DNA of 64,000 nucleotides from Primorskyibacter aestuariivivens (GTDB lineage: Bacteria; Pseudomonadota; Alphaproteobacteria; Rhodobacterales; Rhodobacteraceae): positions 62,001 to 126,000 of the forward strand of contig NZ_JAQIOZ010000006.1 in assembly GCF_028023675.1 (NCBI RefSeq), written 5' to 3'. Shown piece by piece: positions 35,437 to 44,959 of this stretch. How positions within the stretch are numbered: position 1 is the stretch's first letter; every line of letters begins with the position of its first letter. The notes under the pieces were generated by a model. It was not told the DNA's origin and ran no database searches. It saw nothing but the letters and a program-made list of their open reading frames with translations. The position numbers and the translations under genes are program-made.

Positions 35437-36396
35437 TCAGGATGCGGCGATCATTTCGGCCTGACGTACGATCACTTCGGCCTGTTTGATCGAAGCGATA
35501 TCGACCAGACGCCCCTTGTAAACGGTGGCGCCTTCGCCATTGGCCTTGGCCTGTTCCATAGCGGCAAGGATTTCGCGCGCTTCGGTCACGGCCTCCTCCG
35601 ACGGGGTGAAGACCTCGTTGGCCAATGCGATCTGTTTCGGGTGGATCGCCCATTTGCCCACCATGCCCAGCGTGGCCGAGCGCAGCGCCTGCGCGCGGAA
35701 CCCGTCATCATCCGAGAAATCGCCAAACGGTCCGTCCACCGGCAGCACGCCATGGGTGCGGCACGCAGCAACGATGGCGGCCTGCGCCCAGTGCCACGGA
35801 TCGGACCAGTGTTTTTCGCCGTCGCGCAGCATGTAGTAGTTTTCCTGCGTCCCGCCGATGCCGGTGGTCGCCATGCCCATGGAGGCGGCGAAATCGGCCG
35901 CGCCAAGGCTCATCGCCTCAAGACGGGGCGAGGCAGCGGCGATTTCTTCGACATGGGCGATGCCCGCGGCGGATTCGATGATCACCTCAAAGGAAATTTT
36001 CTTTTTGCGGCCCTTGGCGGTCTCAATGGCGGTGACCAGAGCGTCAACGGCATAGATGTCGCCCGCACAGCCCACCTTGGGGATCATGATCTGGTCCAGA
36101 CGCTCATCCGCCTGTTCCAGAAGGTCCACGACATCGCGATACCAATAGGGCGTGTCCAGCCCGTTGATGCGTACACTCAGCGTCTTGTTGCCCCAGTCAT
36201 AGGCGCCAATCGCTTCAATTACGTTGGCACGGGCCACGTCTTTATCCGTAGGGGCGACGCTGTCTTCGAGATCAAGGTTGATCACATCCGCTGCCGAGGC
36301 CGCCATCTTGGCAAAGAGCTTGGTGTTCGACCCGGGGCCAAACAGCTGGCAGCGGTTGGGGCGGGCAGGGGCGGCGGGTTGGATGCGGAAGGACAT
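35437..36396 (-). CDS. mcl1: L-malyl-CoA/beta-methylmalyl-CoA lyase
   Basis: 319-residue Mg-dependent enzyme of the HpcH/HpaI family. The conserved segments SVAPTDKD, RINGLDTPYWYRD, IMIPKVGC, EVIIESAAGI and GKWAIHPKQIALANEVF closely resemble the Rhodobacter Mcl1 as I remember it. It cleaves L-malyl-CoA to acetyl-CoA plus glyoxylate and beta-methylmalyl-CoA to propionyl-CoA plus glyoxylate in the ethylmalonyl-CoA pathway. The other pathway genes are not in the window. It is a single-gene unit with a terminator behind and a 295-bp divergent region before it. Its glyoxylate product connects it to the bhc genes. Confidence 0.94.
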   Translation of the reverse strand: MSFRIQPAAPARPNRCQLFGPGSNTKLFAKMAASAADVINLDLEDSVAPTDKDVARANVIEAIGAYDWGNKTLSVRINGLDTPYWYRDVVDLLEQADERLDQIMIPKVGCAGDIYAVDALVTAIETAKGRKKKISFEVIIESAAGIAHVEEIAAASPRLEAMSLGAADFAASMGMATTGIGGTQENYYMLRDGEKHWSDPWHWAQAAIVAACRTHGVLPVDGPFGDFSDDDGFRAQALRSATLGMVGKWAIHPKQIALANEVFTPSEEAVTEAREILAAMEQAKANGEGATVYKGRLVDIASIKQAEVIVRQAEMIAAS

Positions 36397-36691
36397 GCCG
36401 GGGCTCCGATGTAATGAAATTGCGTATTTCTCGGCGCTTTCGATATTAAATTACGCTGCGCTGCGCAAGTGGATTTTGCGGATGCAGAAAAATGACGGCT
36501 GTCCTCTGTTCCTCCGGATCGGTCACAGATTCTGACGTTGATCCTTGTCCTGTGTGCAAGAATTTCCCGAAAAATCGCAAACTTGCGCAAGAAGCTTGTG
36601 AATTGGTCGTCAGGGCTGACGTATTCGGCCATGACTTGCGCGGCAGGAATGCTACCGTTGGGCTATGAAACCGCGACCGGAGGCTGCCCCA
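36397..36691. promoter_or_regulatory. Divergent mcl1 / dgcN intergenic region
   Basis: 295 bp with promoters in both directions. CGCAAACTTGCGCAAG at 36576-36591 contains a CTTGCGCAAG palindrome; read on the minus strand as TTGCGCAAGTTTGCG it resembles the TTGC-repeat boxes of RamB/ScfR-type regulators that control acetate and propionate genes in this group. TTGCG half-sites recur at 36468-36480. No small ORF seen. Confidence 0.4.
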
Positions 36692-37693
36692 ATGATCCAG
36701 ACACCTTACCTGCTTTTCCTCGGCGACGCGCCGGACCAGCTTGCCGCCAAGGTGGCACAGGGCATCAAGGATTGGCGTCCGGAAAACGCTGTTGGACAGT
36801 TCCGCATGGAGGGCTGCGGGGCCGATATGGGTCTGACCGATATGACGCTTGAGGAAGGTCTGGCCGCCGGTGCCAAGACGCTGGTCATCGGCGTGGCCAA
36901 CCGAGGTGGCGTGATCTCGGCGGAATGGAAGGCGGTTCTCGTGAAGGCGCTTCAGATGGGCTATGATATTGCCGCCGGTCTGCATAACCTCCTGCGCAAC
37001 GAAGACGAGTTGCAGGCCGCTGCGCGGGTGAATGGTGGCACGCTGCACGATGTGCGCATCCCGACCGTGGCCTACCCCATCGCCAACGGCAAGAAACGCA
37101 GTGGCAAGCGGGTGCTGGCCATCGGGACCGATTGCTCCTGTGGCAAGATGTATACGGCCATGTCGATGGATGCGGAGATGGTCAAGCGCGGGCTGAAATC
37201 CGATTTTCGCGCCACTGGTCAAACCGGTATCCTCATCACCGGCAAAGGCGTGCCGCTGGATGCGGTGATTGCCGATTTCATGGCTGGTGCGGTGGAATAC
37301 CTGACGCCTGACAATGATGACGATCATTGGGATCATATCGAGGGGCAGGGGAGCCTGTTCCACGTGTCCTATTCCGGGGTGACCATGGCGCTCATCCATG
37401 GGGGCCAGCCCGACGCGCTGATCCTGTGTCATGAACCCACCCGGACCCATATGCGCGGGCTGCCGGATTACAAACTGCCCACATTGGAGACTTTGCGCGA
37501 CACCGCGCTGCCGATCGCGCGCGTGGCGAACCCGAACTGTCAGGTTGCGGGGATTTCTGTGAACACCAAGGCGCTGAGCGAGGATGAGGCCCGCGCCTAT
37601 CTGGCCGAGGTCGAAGAACGCATGGGGCTGCCCGCAACGGATCCGTTCCGCTTTGGCGCGGACAAGCTTGTGGACGCCTTGCTCGCACTTTAA
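36692..37693 (+). CDS. dgcN: D-glutamate N-acetyltransferase (DUF1611 family)
   Basis: 333 residues with an N-terminal Rossmann-like half and a C-terminal P-loop domain containing AIGTDCSCGKMYTAMSM, the DUF1611 signature. Knowledge: DgcN acetylates D-glutamate, and DgcA then racemises N-acetyl-D-glutamate to the L form, allowing marine bacteria to use D-glutamate. The ATG at 36692 follows CCGGAGG at good spacing; the upstream frame to 36665 does not. The dgcA-like gene is next on the same strand, which strongly supports the assignment. It reads divergently from mcl1. Confidence 0.9.
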   Translation: MIQTPYLLFLGDAPDQLAAKVAQGIKDWRPENAVGQFRMEGCGADMGLTDMTLEEGLAAGAKTLVIGVANRGGVISAEWKAVLVKALQMGYDIAAGLHNLLRNEDELQAAARVNGGTLHDVRIPTVAYPIANGKKRSGKRVLAIGTDCSCGKMYTAMSMDAEMVKRGLKSDFRATGQTGILITGKGVPLDAVIADFMAGAVEYLTPDNDDDHWDHIEGQGSLFHVSYSGVTMALIHGGQPDALILCHEPTRTHMRGLPDYKLPTLETLRDTALPIARVANPNCQVAGISVNTKALSEDEARAYLAEVEERMGLPATDPFRFGADKLVDALLAL

Positions 37694-37710
37694 ACCAAGG
37701 CGCTTATGGA

Positions 37711-37760
37711 GCCGCCGGGTGCCTCCGGCGGGGATATTTATCAAGCCAGAGAAGGGGCAG
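37711..37760 (+). repeat. Dispersed intergenic repeat, copy 2, donating the dgcA ribosome-binding site
   Basis: Contains CCTCCGGCGGGGATATTTAT followed by CAAGCCAGAGAAGGGGCAGG, matching copies near 25030 and 57774. The final AGAAGGGGCAGG is 2 bases from the dgcA ATG region and acts as its Shine-Dalgarno. Confidence 0.7.
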
Positions 37761-37762
37761 GC

Positions 37763-38725
37763 ATGCTCACAGTCACCAAGGACAGGTTCCCGCTGGCGCA
37801 GGTCTTTACCATTTCGCGGGGGAGCCGGACCGAGGCACAGGTGCTGACGGTGTGTGTGACGCGCGGTGGCGTGACCGGGTGGGGTGAATGCGTGCCCTAT
37901 GCGCGCTATGGCGAGACGCTCGATTCGGTGACAGCCCAGATCGAACAATTGCCGCAAGACGTCACGCGAGAGGCCCTGCAACGGCTGTTGCCCGCCGGAG
38001 CGGCGCGCAATGCCGTGGATTGTGCGCTTTGGGATCTTGAGGCGAAACAGGCCGGGTGCCGGGTCTGGGAGCTTGCCGGGTTGCCCAAGCCGGGGCCAGA
38101 GATCACCGCCTATACCCTGTCGCTCGACTCACCGGACGCGATGCAGGCACAGGCGGCCCAACATGCGCAGCGCCCATTGCTCAAGATCAAGCTTGGCACG
38201 CCGGATGACATGCCCCGGCTGGAAGCGGTGCGCAAAGGCGCGCCAAAATCGCGTATCATCGTGGATGCCAACGAGGGCTGGAGCACCGAGGCCTACGCGG
38301 ACCTCGCGCCGCAACTGGTCCGGCTTGGCGTGGATCTTGTGGAACAGCCGTTGCCCGCCGGTGAGGATGACGCGCTGATCGGCATGTCGCGCCCGGTGCC
38401 GGTCTGTGCCGATGAAAGCTGTCATGACCGCGCGTCGTTACCCGCGCTCAAGGGCAAATATGACATGGTCAACATCAAGCTGGACAAGACCGGCGGGCTG
38501 ACCGAGGCGCTGGCCCTGCGTGAAGCGGCGCGCGCCGAAGGCTATGACGTGATGGTGGGCTGCATGGTCGGGTCGTCGCTCGCCATGGCCCCGGCAACGC
38601 TGGTGGCGCAAGGCGCGACAGTCACGGACCTTGACGGCCCGCTGCTTCTGGCCGAAGACCGGGACAATCCCCTGCGTTTTGATGCGCAAGGGGTCCATCC
38701 CCCCGAAGCGGCCTTGTGGGGCTAA
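37763..38725 (+). CDS. dgcA: N-acetyl-D-glutamate racemase (enolase superfamily)
   Basis: 320 residues of the mandelate racemase/muconate lactonising/dipeptide epimerase family. The catalytic lysines and metal ligands are visible: KIKLG (KxK), VDANEGW (first Asp), VEQPLP (Glu), ADESCH (Asp), and NIKLDKTGG (second Lys). In isolation this would be annotated as L-Ala-D/L-Glu epimerase; its place directly behind dgcN makes DgcA more likely. The ATG at 37763 follows the repeat-derived AAGGGGCAGG. The transaminase gene follows 31 bp downstream. Confidence 0.88.
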   Translation: MLTVTKDRFPLAQVFTISRGSRTEAQVLTVCVTRGGVTGWGECVPYARYGETLDSVTAQIEQLPQDVTREALQRLLPAGAARNAVDCALWDLEAKQAGCRVWELAGLPKPGPEITAYTLSLDSPDAMQAQAAQHAQRPLLKIKLGTPDDMPRLEAVRKGAPKSRIIVDANEGWSTEAYADLAPQLVRLGVDLVEQPLPAGEDDALIGMSRPVPVCADESCHDRASLPALKGKYDMVNIKLDKTGGLTEALALREAARAEGYDVMVGCMVGSSLAMAPATLVAQGATVTDLDGPLLLAEDRDNPLRFDAQGVHPPEAALWG

Positions 38726-38756
38726 GCAAGCGGCCAAGAGAATATTGGAGATGACC

Positions 38757-39620
38757 ATGACCCGTACCGTTTACGTCAACGGAGAGTACCTGCCCGAGCA
38801 TGAGGCCAAGATCTCGATCTTTGACCGGGCCTTCCTGATGGCGGATGGCGTTTACGAGGTCACCTCGGTGCTCGACGGCAAGCTGATCGATTTCGACGGT
38901 CACGCGGTCCGGTTGGAACGCTCTCTGAAAGAGCTGGACATGCCGACGCCCTGTTCTAAGGACGAGTTGCTGGAGATTCACCGTGAATTGGTGCGGATCA
39001 ACGGGATCGAAGAGGGGCTGGTTTATCTTCAGGTCACGCGCGGCGCACCGGGGGACCGGGATTTCGTGTTCCCCGATCCCGAAACGACCGAGCCGACGCT
39101 GGTGCTGTTCACCCAGAACAAGCCGGGCCTTGCCGATAGCCCGGCTGCGAAAGAGGGGATCAAGGTGATCTCGATCGAGGATGTGCGCTGGGGCCGCCGC
39201 GACATTAAAACGGTACAGCTTCTCTATCCGTCCATGGGCAAGATGATGGCCAAGAAGGCCGGTGCCGATGATGCCTGGATGGTCGAAGACGGGTTTGTCA
39301 CCGAAGGCACATCGAACAACGCCTATATCGTGAAGGGCAGCAAGATCATCACCCGCGCCCTGTCCAACGATATCCTGCACGGGATCACCCGCGCTGCCGT
39401 TCTGCGCTTTGCAAGGGAAGCGCAGATGCAGGTGGAAGAGCGCAGCTTTACCATTGACGAGGCGAAAGAGGCGGATGAGGCCTTTGTCACCTCGGCCTCG
39501 GCCTTTGTCATGCCGGTGGTGGAACTGGACAGTGTGACAGTCGGGACCGGAACCCCCGGGCCGGTGGCGCAGCGCCTGCGCGAAATCTATCTTGAAGAGA
39601 GCCGCAAGGCCGCGATCTGA
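38757..39620 (+). CDS. D-amino acid transaminase
   Basis: 287-residue fold IV PLP enzyme. Its features match D-alanine aminotransferase: VYVNGEYLPEHEAKISIFDRAFLMADGVYEV at the N-terminus, the PLP lysine in RRDIKTVQLLYPS, and the phosphate loop EGTSNNAYIV followed by DILHGITR. It swaps amino groups between D-amino acids and 2-oxoglutarate, producing D-glutamate. The ATG at 38757 is chosen because TTGGAG lies six bases upstream; 38751 would overlap it. It is the third gene of the dgcN-dgcA unit, so D-alanine and other D-amino acids could be channelled through D-glutamate. A terminator follows. Confidence 0.9.
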   Translation: MTRTVYVNGEYLPEHEAKISIFDRAFLMADGVYEVTSVLDGKLIDFDGHAVRLERSLKELDMPTPCSKDELLEIHRELVRINGIEEGLVYLQVTRGAPGDRDFVFPDPETTEPTLVLFTQNKPGLADSPAAKEGIKVISIEDVRWGRRDIKTVQLLYPSMGKMMAKKAGADDAWMVEDGFVTEGTSNNAYIVKGSKIITRALSNDILHGITRAAVLRFAREAQMQVEERSFTIDEAKEADEAFVTSASAFVMPVVELDSVTVGTGTPGPVAQRLREIYLEESRKAAI

Positions 39621-39647
39621 TCACTTTTTCGGCGGAAACCGGACAGG

Positions 39648-39673
39648 GAGAAACCGTTTTGCAACGGTTTCTC
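39648..39673 (+). terminator. Terminator hairpin after the dgc operon
   Basis: GAGAAACCGTT (39648-39658) pairs perfectly with AACGGTTTCTC (39663-39673) around TTGC. No long T tract, but it lies 27 bp after the last stop codon. Confidence 0.65.
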
Positions 39674-39781
39674 GCGCATTTTCCGTTGCCGTATGGCTGA
39701 CCCTTGCCCAGGGCCGCAACCCGACTGCTATGACTGGTCCTGACACATCCGGTGAGAAGAGGCACTGGATTGGGGGGAGTT

Positions 39782-39862
39782 ATGGTGATTGTGTTTGGGG
39801 CCAAACCACGTGGCCAATGTCATTCTTGCATGGGCATGACCCGGAAAACGGGGCCGACATGA
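39782..39862 (+). CDS. Possible 26-residue leader peptide, coupled to the next gene
   Basis: ATG-initiated ORF of 26 codons with a very strong Shine-Dalgarno, TTGGGGGGAG at 39770-39779. It encodes MVIVFGAKPRGQC then HSCMGMTRKTGPT, including a CHSC motif. Its TGA overlaps the ATG of the following membrane protein (ATGA at 39859-39862). The arrangement suggests a translated leader that sets the rate of downstream translation. No homologue is recognised and coding status is unproven. Confidence 0.4.
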   Translation: MVIVFGAKPRGQCHSCMGMTRKTGPT

Positions 39863-40098
39863 GCGTTGGGTCGGTTTTGTGGCTGCTGGCCGGGTTGGTT
39901 ATGGGCTTGTGCGCAGGATGGGCCATGTGCGCGCGCCGCAATATGGCGCAGGTGGTGTCACGGCAGCAGCAGATCGAGCGGCTCAAACAAGAGCTGTCTG
40001 ACAGCGTCGCCGCCACGGCGGACCGGGACGCCCGCATTGCCACTCTTGAAGCTGAACAGGAACTGGCTGCGCCCCGTCAGGCATCCCGCGCGCGCTGA
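39859..40098 (+). CDS. Small single-span membrane protein with coiled coil, function unknown
   Basis: 79 residues. One hydrophobic span at the N-terminus (VLWLLAGLVMGLCAGWAMC) is followed by a heptad-patterned helical part (QQQIERLKQELSD...ATLEAEQEL). The orientation is likely N-out/C-in by the positive-inside rule (CARRN after the span). This is the general architecture of YhcB or cell-division helper proteins, but there is no specific signature. The start is uncertain: in-frame ATGs at 39730 and 39817 would lengthen the N-terminus, but 39859 begins exactly at the span and overlaps the 26-codon ORF stop. Confidence 0.55.
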   Translation: MSVGSVLWLLAGLVMGLCAGWAMCARRNMAQVVSRQQQIERLKQELSDSVAATADRDARIATLEAEQELAAPRQASRAR

Positions 40099-40209
40099 CC
40101 GCGCGGCTTATGGCGTTTCCCGGCCCAACTCAGGCAACATGCGCGGTCTGCCGTTTTCGGCTCCAACGCGCATACGCCCGCTGACGATACAGTGTTTCCA
40201 GGAAACGCT

Positions 40210-41922
40210 TCAGTCCCGCGTGCCTGCAAACCGCTCCTGCCATTCGGCGCGTTCATCATCGGTGATCTTGCGGAACGTGACATCCGGAACCGTAAAGGCA
40301 TGGCCGGGTTCCAGCGCGGTTAATTCCACTGCAAGATCCCCGGGCCAGCTGGTCTTGTCGGTTTGCATCGCCGTCAGAAGCTCCGCCGAAGCATCGGGGA
40401 TGAACGGGGATGAAATCACCGCGTAGAACCGGATCAGGTTCAGCGCCAGACGTATCTGCGCCGCCGCTTTGTCAGGGTCTTCCTTGAAGGTCGACCAGGG
40501 GGCCACCTCTTGCAGGTATTCGTTCCCGGCAACCCAGATCGCGCGCAGCGCCGCGGCCGACTTGCGGACTTCCATGGCTTCCATATGGGTCTCGTAGACA
40601 CGCAGCTTGTCGGCCAGATCGGCAATCAGCTTGTGCTCCGCATCGCCGTAATCTGCGCCCGCGGGCACCTCTTCGCCAAACTTGGAGCGGCAGAATTTGG
40701 TCACGCGTGAAGCGAAGTTGCCCAAAACATCGGCCAGATCCTTGTTCACCGAGCTCTGGAAATTTTCCCAGGTGAATTCGCTGTCCGAGCTTTCGGGCGC
40801 ATGGGAGAGCAGCCACCAGCGCCAGTAATCCGCAGGCAGGATTTCCAGCGCCTGATCCATGAACACGCCACGCCCGCGCGAGGTTGAGAACTGCCCGCCA
40901 TCATAGTTCAGGTAGTTGAACGATTTGATGTAATCGACCAGCTTCCATGGCTCTTCGCTGCCCAGGATCGTGGCGGGGAAGCTGAGCGTGTGAAACGGCA
41001 CGTTGTCCTTGCCCATGAACTGGGTGTAGCGCACATCTTCGGCACCCTTGTCGGTGCGCCACCAGCGTTCCCAATCGTCGCCCTTTCCGCTGTCGACCCA
41101 TTCCTGGGCCGAGGCGATGTATTCGATGGGCGCATCGAACCAAACGTAAAAGACCTTGCCCTCCATACCGGGCCAGTCTTCGTCCCCCTTCTTGACCGGG
41201 ATACCCCAGTCCAGATCGCGGGTGATACCGCGGTCCTGCAACCCATCGCCGTCGTTCAGCCATTTCTTGGCAATCGAGGTGGTCAGGATGGGCCAGCCTT
41301 CGCGCGTATCGATCCATTGCTCAAGCTGGTCCTTCATCTGCGACTGGCACAGGTACAGGTGCTTGGTCTCGCGCTCTTCCAGATCCTTGGAGCCGGAAAT
41401 GGTCGAATAAGGCTCGATCAGATCGGTGGGATCGAGCTGCTTGGTGCAATTGTCACACTGATCACCACGCGCGCTTTCATAGCCGCAATTGGGACAGGTG
41501 CCTTCGATATAGCGATCCGGAAGGAAACGGCCATCGGCCTTGGAATAGACCTGGGTCTCGGTGACTTCGCGGATCAGCCCTCTGTCGGCCAGAACGCCCG
41601 CGAAATGCTGGGTCAGCTTGTGGTTCTGCGGGCTCGAAGAGCGGCCGAAATGGTCAAAGGACAGCCGGAAGCCTTCGGCAATACGCGCCTGTACCTCGTG
41701 CATCTCGGCGCAGTATTCGGCCACCGGTTTACCCGCCTTGGCCGCAGCCAGTTCGGCGGGCGTGCCATGTTCATCGGTGGCGCAAAGAAACATCACCTCA
41801 TTGCCGCGCGCCCGCTGATAACGGGCAAAGAGATCGGCGGGCAATTGAGAGCCAACCAGATTCCCCAAATGCTTGATTCCGTTGATGTAGGGAATTGCGG
41901 AGGTAATGAGATGGCGTGGCAT
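40210..41922 (-). CDS. metG: Methionyl-tRNA synthetase
   Basis: 570 residues. Class I synthetase with the HIGH variant HLGN at residues 18-21 and the KMSKS-like region in [10 protein letters not shown]. The zinc ribbon has [17 protein letters not shown]. It charges tRNA-Met. No C-terminal tRNA-binding (EMAP) domain is present, normal for alphaproteobacterial forms of this length. It is followed at 41987 by the LuxR-type gene on the same strand, whose stop is 65 bp upstream of the metG start. Confidence 0.97.
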   Translation of the reverse strand: MPRHLITSAIPYINGIKHLGNLVGSQLPADLFARYQRARGNEVMFLCATDEHGTPAELAAAKAGKPVAEYCAEMHEVQARIAEGFRLSFDHFGRSSSPQNHKLTQHFAGVLADRGLIREVTETQVYSKADGRFLPDRYIEGTCPNCGYESARGDQCDNCTKQLDPTDLIEPYSTISGSKDLEERETKHLYLCQSQMKDQLEQWIDTREGWPILTTSIAKKWLNDGDGLQDRGITRDLDWGIPVKKGDEDWPGMEGKVFYVWFDAPIEYIASAQEWVDSGKGDDWERWWRTDKGAEDVRYTQFMGKDNVPFHTLSFPATILGSEEPWKLVDYIKSFNYLNYDGGQFSTSRGRGVFMDQALEILPADYWRWWLLSHAPESSDSEFTWENFQSSVNKDLADVLGNFASRVTKFCRSKFGEEVPAGADYGDAEHKLIADLADKLRVYETHMEAMEVRKSAAALRAIWVAGNEYLQEVAPWSTFKEDPDKAAAQIRLALNLIRFYAVISSPFIPDASAELLTAMQTDKTSWPGDLAVELTALEPGHAFTVPDVTFRKITDDERAEWQERFAGTRD

Positions 41923-41986
41923 GGGCGTCCCCGTGAAGTGCGTTTCGCCCGGTTTAACGCGAAGCCGCAGGAGGGGCCAGCCTCCA

Positions 41987-42475
41987 TCACGAATCGGGGC
42001 CGTTCACCATCTCTTCTATGAACAGGCTCAGAAGCTGCGAGCGCCCGGTCACCCCGGCCTTGCGGTAAATCGCATTGGTCTGTGCTTTGACGGTGCCTTC
42101 GGATGTGTCGCGCAGCACGGCGATTTCGGCAGTGGAAAACCCCTTGATCGAGAACAGCGCCACATCCCGCTCGGCGGGTGTCAGCCCCCAGCCGTCAAAC
42201 CGTTCTTCCACCACTTCCATGAACGCGCCCGATGCCAGACGCAGCGCATCTTCGACCTTGCGATGTTGCCGTGTCACCCGCAGCAAAACCGCGCCACTGA
42301 CGCCGGTCCCCAACAACAGGCCGACAATGGCTCCGATTTCGAACAGTTCCAGTACGGCCCAGGACACCGGGGCGACTTTCACGCCGATCAGTGGCGGCAG
42401 GATATTCCAGATCAGAAAGATGCCACAGCCAAGCTGCAGCACCGCCAGAAGCGCGTATCCGACAAAGCCCTTCAA
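41987..42475 (-). CDS. Membrane-anchored LuxR-type HTH regulator
   Basis: 162 residues. Two N-terminal hydrophobic spans ([20 protein letters not shown] and [22 protein letters not shown], about residues 7-26 and 44-65), a short helical linker ([31 protein letters not shown] region), then a LuxR/FixJ-type helix-turn-helix: [22 protein letters not shown] followed by [18 protein letters not shown]. No receiver or sensor domain is seen, so signal input would have to come through the membrane part. It is the last gene of a three-gene operon with two acidic exported proteins (24 bp after the second). Confidence 0.85.
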   Translation of the reverse strand: MKGFVGYALLAVLQLGCGIFLIWNILPPLIGVKVAPVSWAVLELFEIGAIVGLLLGTGVSGAVLLRVTRQHRKVEDALRLASGAFMEVVEERFDGWGLTPAERDVALFSIKGFSTAEIAVLRDTSEGTVKAQTNAIYRKAGVTGRSQLLSLFIEEMVNGPDS

Positions 42476-42499
42476 CAGTCGCGCCTGGCCAGTCTGGGA

Positions 42500-42883
42500 T
42501 TAGTCATCATCATCATCGCCGCTGTCGTCACGATCATCGTCCCTGTCGTCGTCCCGGTCATCGTCGTCGTCATCATCGTCGTCATCGTCTTTCTGATGAT
42601 CGTCGAATTCGTCTTTGTGATCGTCCGACCCTTTGTCGTCACGATAGATATAATCCCTGAGAATGGCGCCGGTTGACGGGTTGAGGACGATTTCGCGCCG
42701 CCCGTCCGGACCAGTGGCGACGATACGCACACGGCCAAGCAGGGTACGGCGGACAACAATCCGCCGATACCCCTGACGCCTGAGTTGGGCGACAATCTGG
42801 TCCGTCGCAGTCTGGGCGTTTGCGGCGGTCGAAACCGCCACAAACAGACTGGAAATACCAAGAACAAAATGTCTTCGTTTCAT
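42500..42883 (-). CDS. Exported PepSY-like protein with Asp/Arg-rich tail
   Basis: 127 residues. Signal peptide MKRRHFVLGISSLFVAVSTA then ANA-Q; the RRHFVLG could be a Tat signal. The mature domain (TDQIVAQLRRQGYRRIVVRRTLLGRVRIVATGPDGRREIVLNPSTGAILRDY region) has the PepSY-like alternation of one helix and two or three strands. The tail from about residue 90 is aspartate repeats broken by Arg, Lys and His. It is paralogous to the next upstream gene in the operon. The ATG at 42883 follows AGGAGGA. Possible roles are metal/calcium binding in the periplasm or an anti-regulatory partner for the LuxR-type protein, neither shown. Confidence 0.75.
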   Translation of the reverse strand: MKRRHFVLGISSLFVAVSTAANAQTATDQIVAQLRRQGYRRIVVRRTLLGRVRIVATGPDGRREIVLNPSTGAILRDYIYRDDKGSDDHKDEFDDHQKDDDDDDDDDDDRDDDRDDDRDDSGDDDDD

Positions 42884-42955
42884 CCGTCCTCCTGAGATCA
42901 AGCGACCCGGACCAATGCCGCGGAACATCCGTCGGCCAGTTTAGCCTAGGTTGTC

Positions 42956-43417
<462 letters not shown>

Positions 43418-43525
43418 GGCTCTCTCCTTGCATGGCCGGGTCGCGTCCGTTTGTGGATCGCGTAGGCTATTGAGAGCCGTGGAGAGATGAAAAGATATGC
43501 AAGCAAGGTTTAGGCGGGGTGCCAT

Positions 43526-43557
43526 AAACCCCGGTTTGTGTAAATAAACTGTGGTTT
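43526..43557. promoter_or_regulatory. Tandem palindromic operator candidates upstream of the poly-Asp operon
   Basis: AAACCCCGGTTT (43526-43537) and AAACTGTGGTTT (43546-43557) share the pattern AAAC-N4-GTTT, start exactly 20 bp apart, and lie 109-140 bp before the first gene of the operon, after the trpB stop. Confidence 0.5.
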
Positions 43558-43568
43558 ACGGCGCGACA

Positions 43569-43597
43569 CCGGACCAGCCCCGCATCGCCCGGTCCGG
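43569..43597 (-). terminator. Possible terminator hairpin after trpB
   Basis: CCGGACC (43569-43575) pairs with GGTCCGG (43591-43597). No T tract, so termination may be Rho-dependent or weak; the hairpin lies about 20 bp past the trpB stop. Confidence 0.45.
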
Positions 43598-43616
43598 AAA
43601 TCGCCGCGTGACAGAG

Positions 43617-44864
43617 TTATTCGACCGAGCGGCCCTCGGGGCCTGACATGTCGAAGCCCAGATGGCGGGCGACGGTGAAGATGTCTTTGTCGCCGCGGCC
43701 GCACATGTTCATGATGATGATGTGATCGGCGGGCAGCTCTGGCGCGATCTTGGTCACATGGGCCAGCGCGTGGCAGGGCTCCAGCGCGGGGATGATGCCC
43801 TCGGTCGCGCAGCTGAGCTGGAATGCTTCCAGCGCTTCCTTGTCCGTGACAGACACATATTGCGCGCGGCCCGTGTCATGCAGCCAGCTGTGTTCGGGCC
43901 CGATACCCGGATAATCGAGACCGGCAGAAATCGAATAGCCTTCGAGGATCTGTCCGTCGTCGTCCTGCAACAGGTAGGTGCGGTTGCCATGCAGCACGCC
44001 GGGTCGCCCGCCAGTGAGCGAGGCGCAATGCTCCATCTTTTCGTCCACGCCTTTGCCGCCTGCCTCAACCCCGATGATCGACACCTCCTTGTCATCGAGG
44101 AAGGGAAAGAACAGGCCCATCGCGTTTGACCCACCGCCAATCGCCGCAATGATCGTGTCGGGCAAACGGCCCTCAGCCGCCATGATCTGTTCCTTGGCTT
44201 CCTTGCCGATGATCGACTGGAAATCGCGGACCATGGCCGGGTACGGGTGCGGGCCTGCGACGGTTCCGATGCAGTAGAACGTGTCGCGCACATTGGTCAC
44301 CCAGTCGCGCAGCGCGTCATTCATCGCGTCCTTGAGCGTGCCACGCCCGGAGGTCACCGGGATCACCTCGGCACCCAGTAGGCGCATGCGGAACACATTG
44401 GGGGCCTGACGCTCCACATCATGGGCACCCATATAGACCACGCATTTCAGCCCGAACTTGGCACAGACCGTGGCGGTGGCCACGCCATGCTGCCCGGCAC
44501 CGGTCTCAGCAATGATGCGGGTCTTGCCCATGCGCCGCGCCAAAAGGATCTGACCCAGCACGTTGTTGATCTTATGCGCGCCGGTGTGGTTCAGTTCGTC
44601 ACGCTTCATATAGACCTTGGCTCCGCCCAGATGCGCGGTCAGGCCTTCGGCAAAATAAAGTGGGCTGGGGCGGCCCACGTAATGGGTCCAGAGGTGGTTC
44701 ATCTCGTCCCAGAAGCTCTGGTCGGTTTTGGCCTTTTCGTATTCTTCCTCAAGCTCAAGGATCAGCGGCATCAGCGTCTCGGACACAAAGCGCCCGCCAT
44801 AGATGCCGAACCGCCCCTTTTCGTCAGGGCCGGTCATGAAAGAGTTGAAAAGGTCGTTGGACAT
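43617..44864 (-). CDS. trpB: Tryptophan synthase beta subunit
   Basis: 415 residues. It joins indole and L-serine into L-tryptophan with TrpA. PLP lysine is K98 in [15 protein letters not shown]; the GGGSNAMG phosphate loop and [12 protein letters not shown] are intact. Alphaproteobacteria often carry trpF-trpB-trpA together, but trpA and trpF are not adjacent here. The start MSNDLFNSF agrees with the family. Its neighbours are the lectin gene and the poly-Asp operon, all on the minus strand. Confidence 0.97.
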   Translation of the reverse strand: MSNDLFNSFMTGPDEKGRFGIYGGRFVSETLMPLILELEEEYEKAKTDQSFWDEMNHLWTHYVGRPSPLYFAEGLTAHLGGAKVYMKRDELNHTGAHKINNVLGQILLARRMGKTRIIAETGAGQHGVATATVCAKFGLKCVVYMGAHDVERQAPNVFRMRLLGAEVIPVTSGRGTLKDAMNDALRDWVTNVRDTFYCIGTVAGPHPYPAMVRDFQSIIGKEAKEQIMAAEGRLPDTIIAAIGGGSNAMGLFFPFLDDKEVSIIGVEAGGKGVDEKMEHCASLTGGRPGVLHGNRTYLLQDDDGQILEGYSISAGLDYPGIGPEHSWLHDTGRAQYVSVTDKEALEAFQLSCATEGIIPALEPCHALAHVTKIAPELPADHIIIMNMCGRGDKDIFTVARHLGFDMSGPEGRSVE

Positions 44865-44959
44865 GGATGCCCCCTGATTGCGGTTCCCACTGCGTTTACT
44901 GCCTCATGAGATAGGCGTAAAGGCGGCGCGGGCTATGGGGGGCGGGAAAAAGTCCGGGA

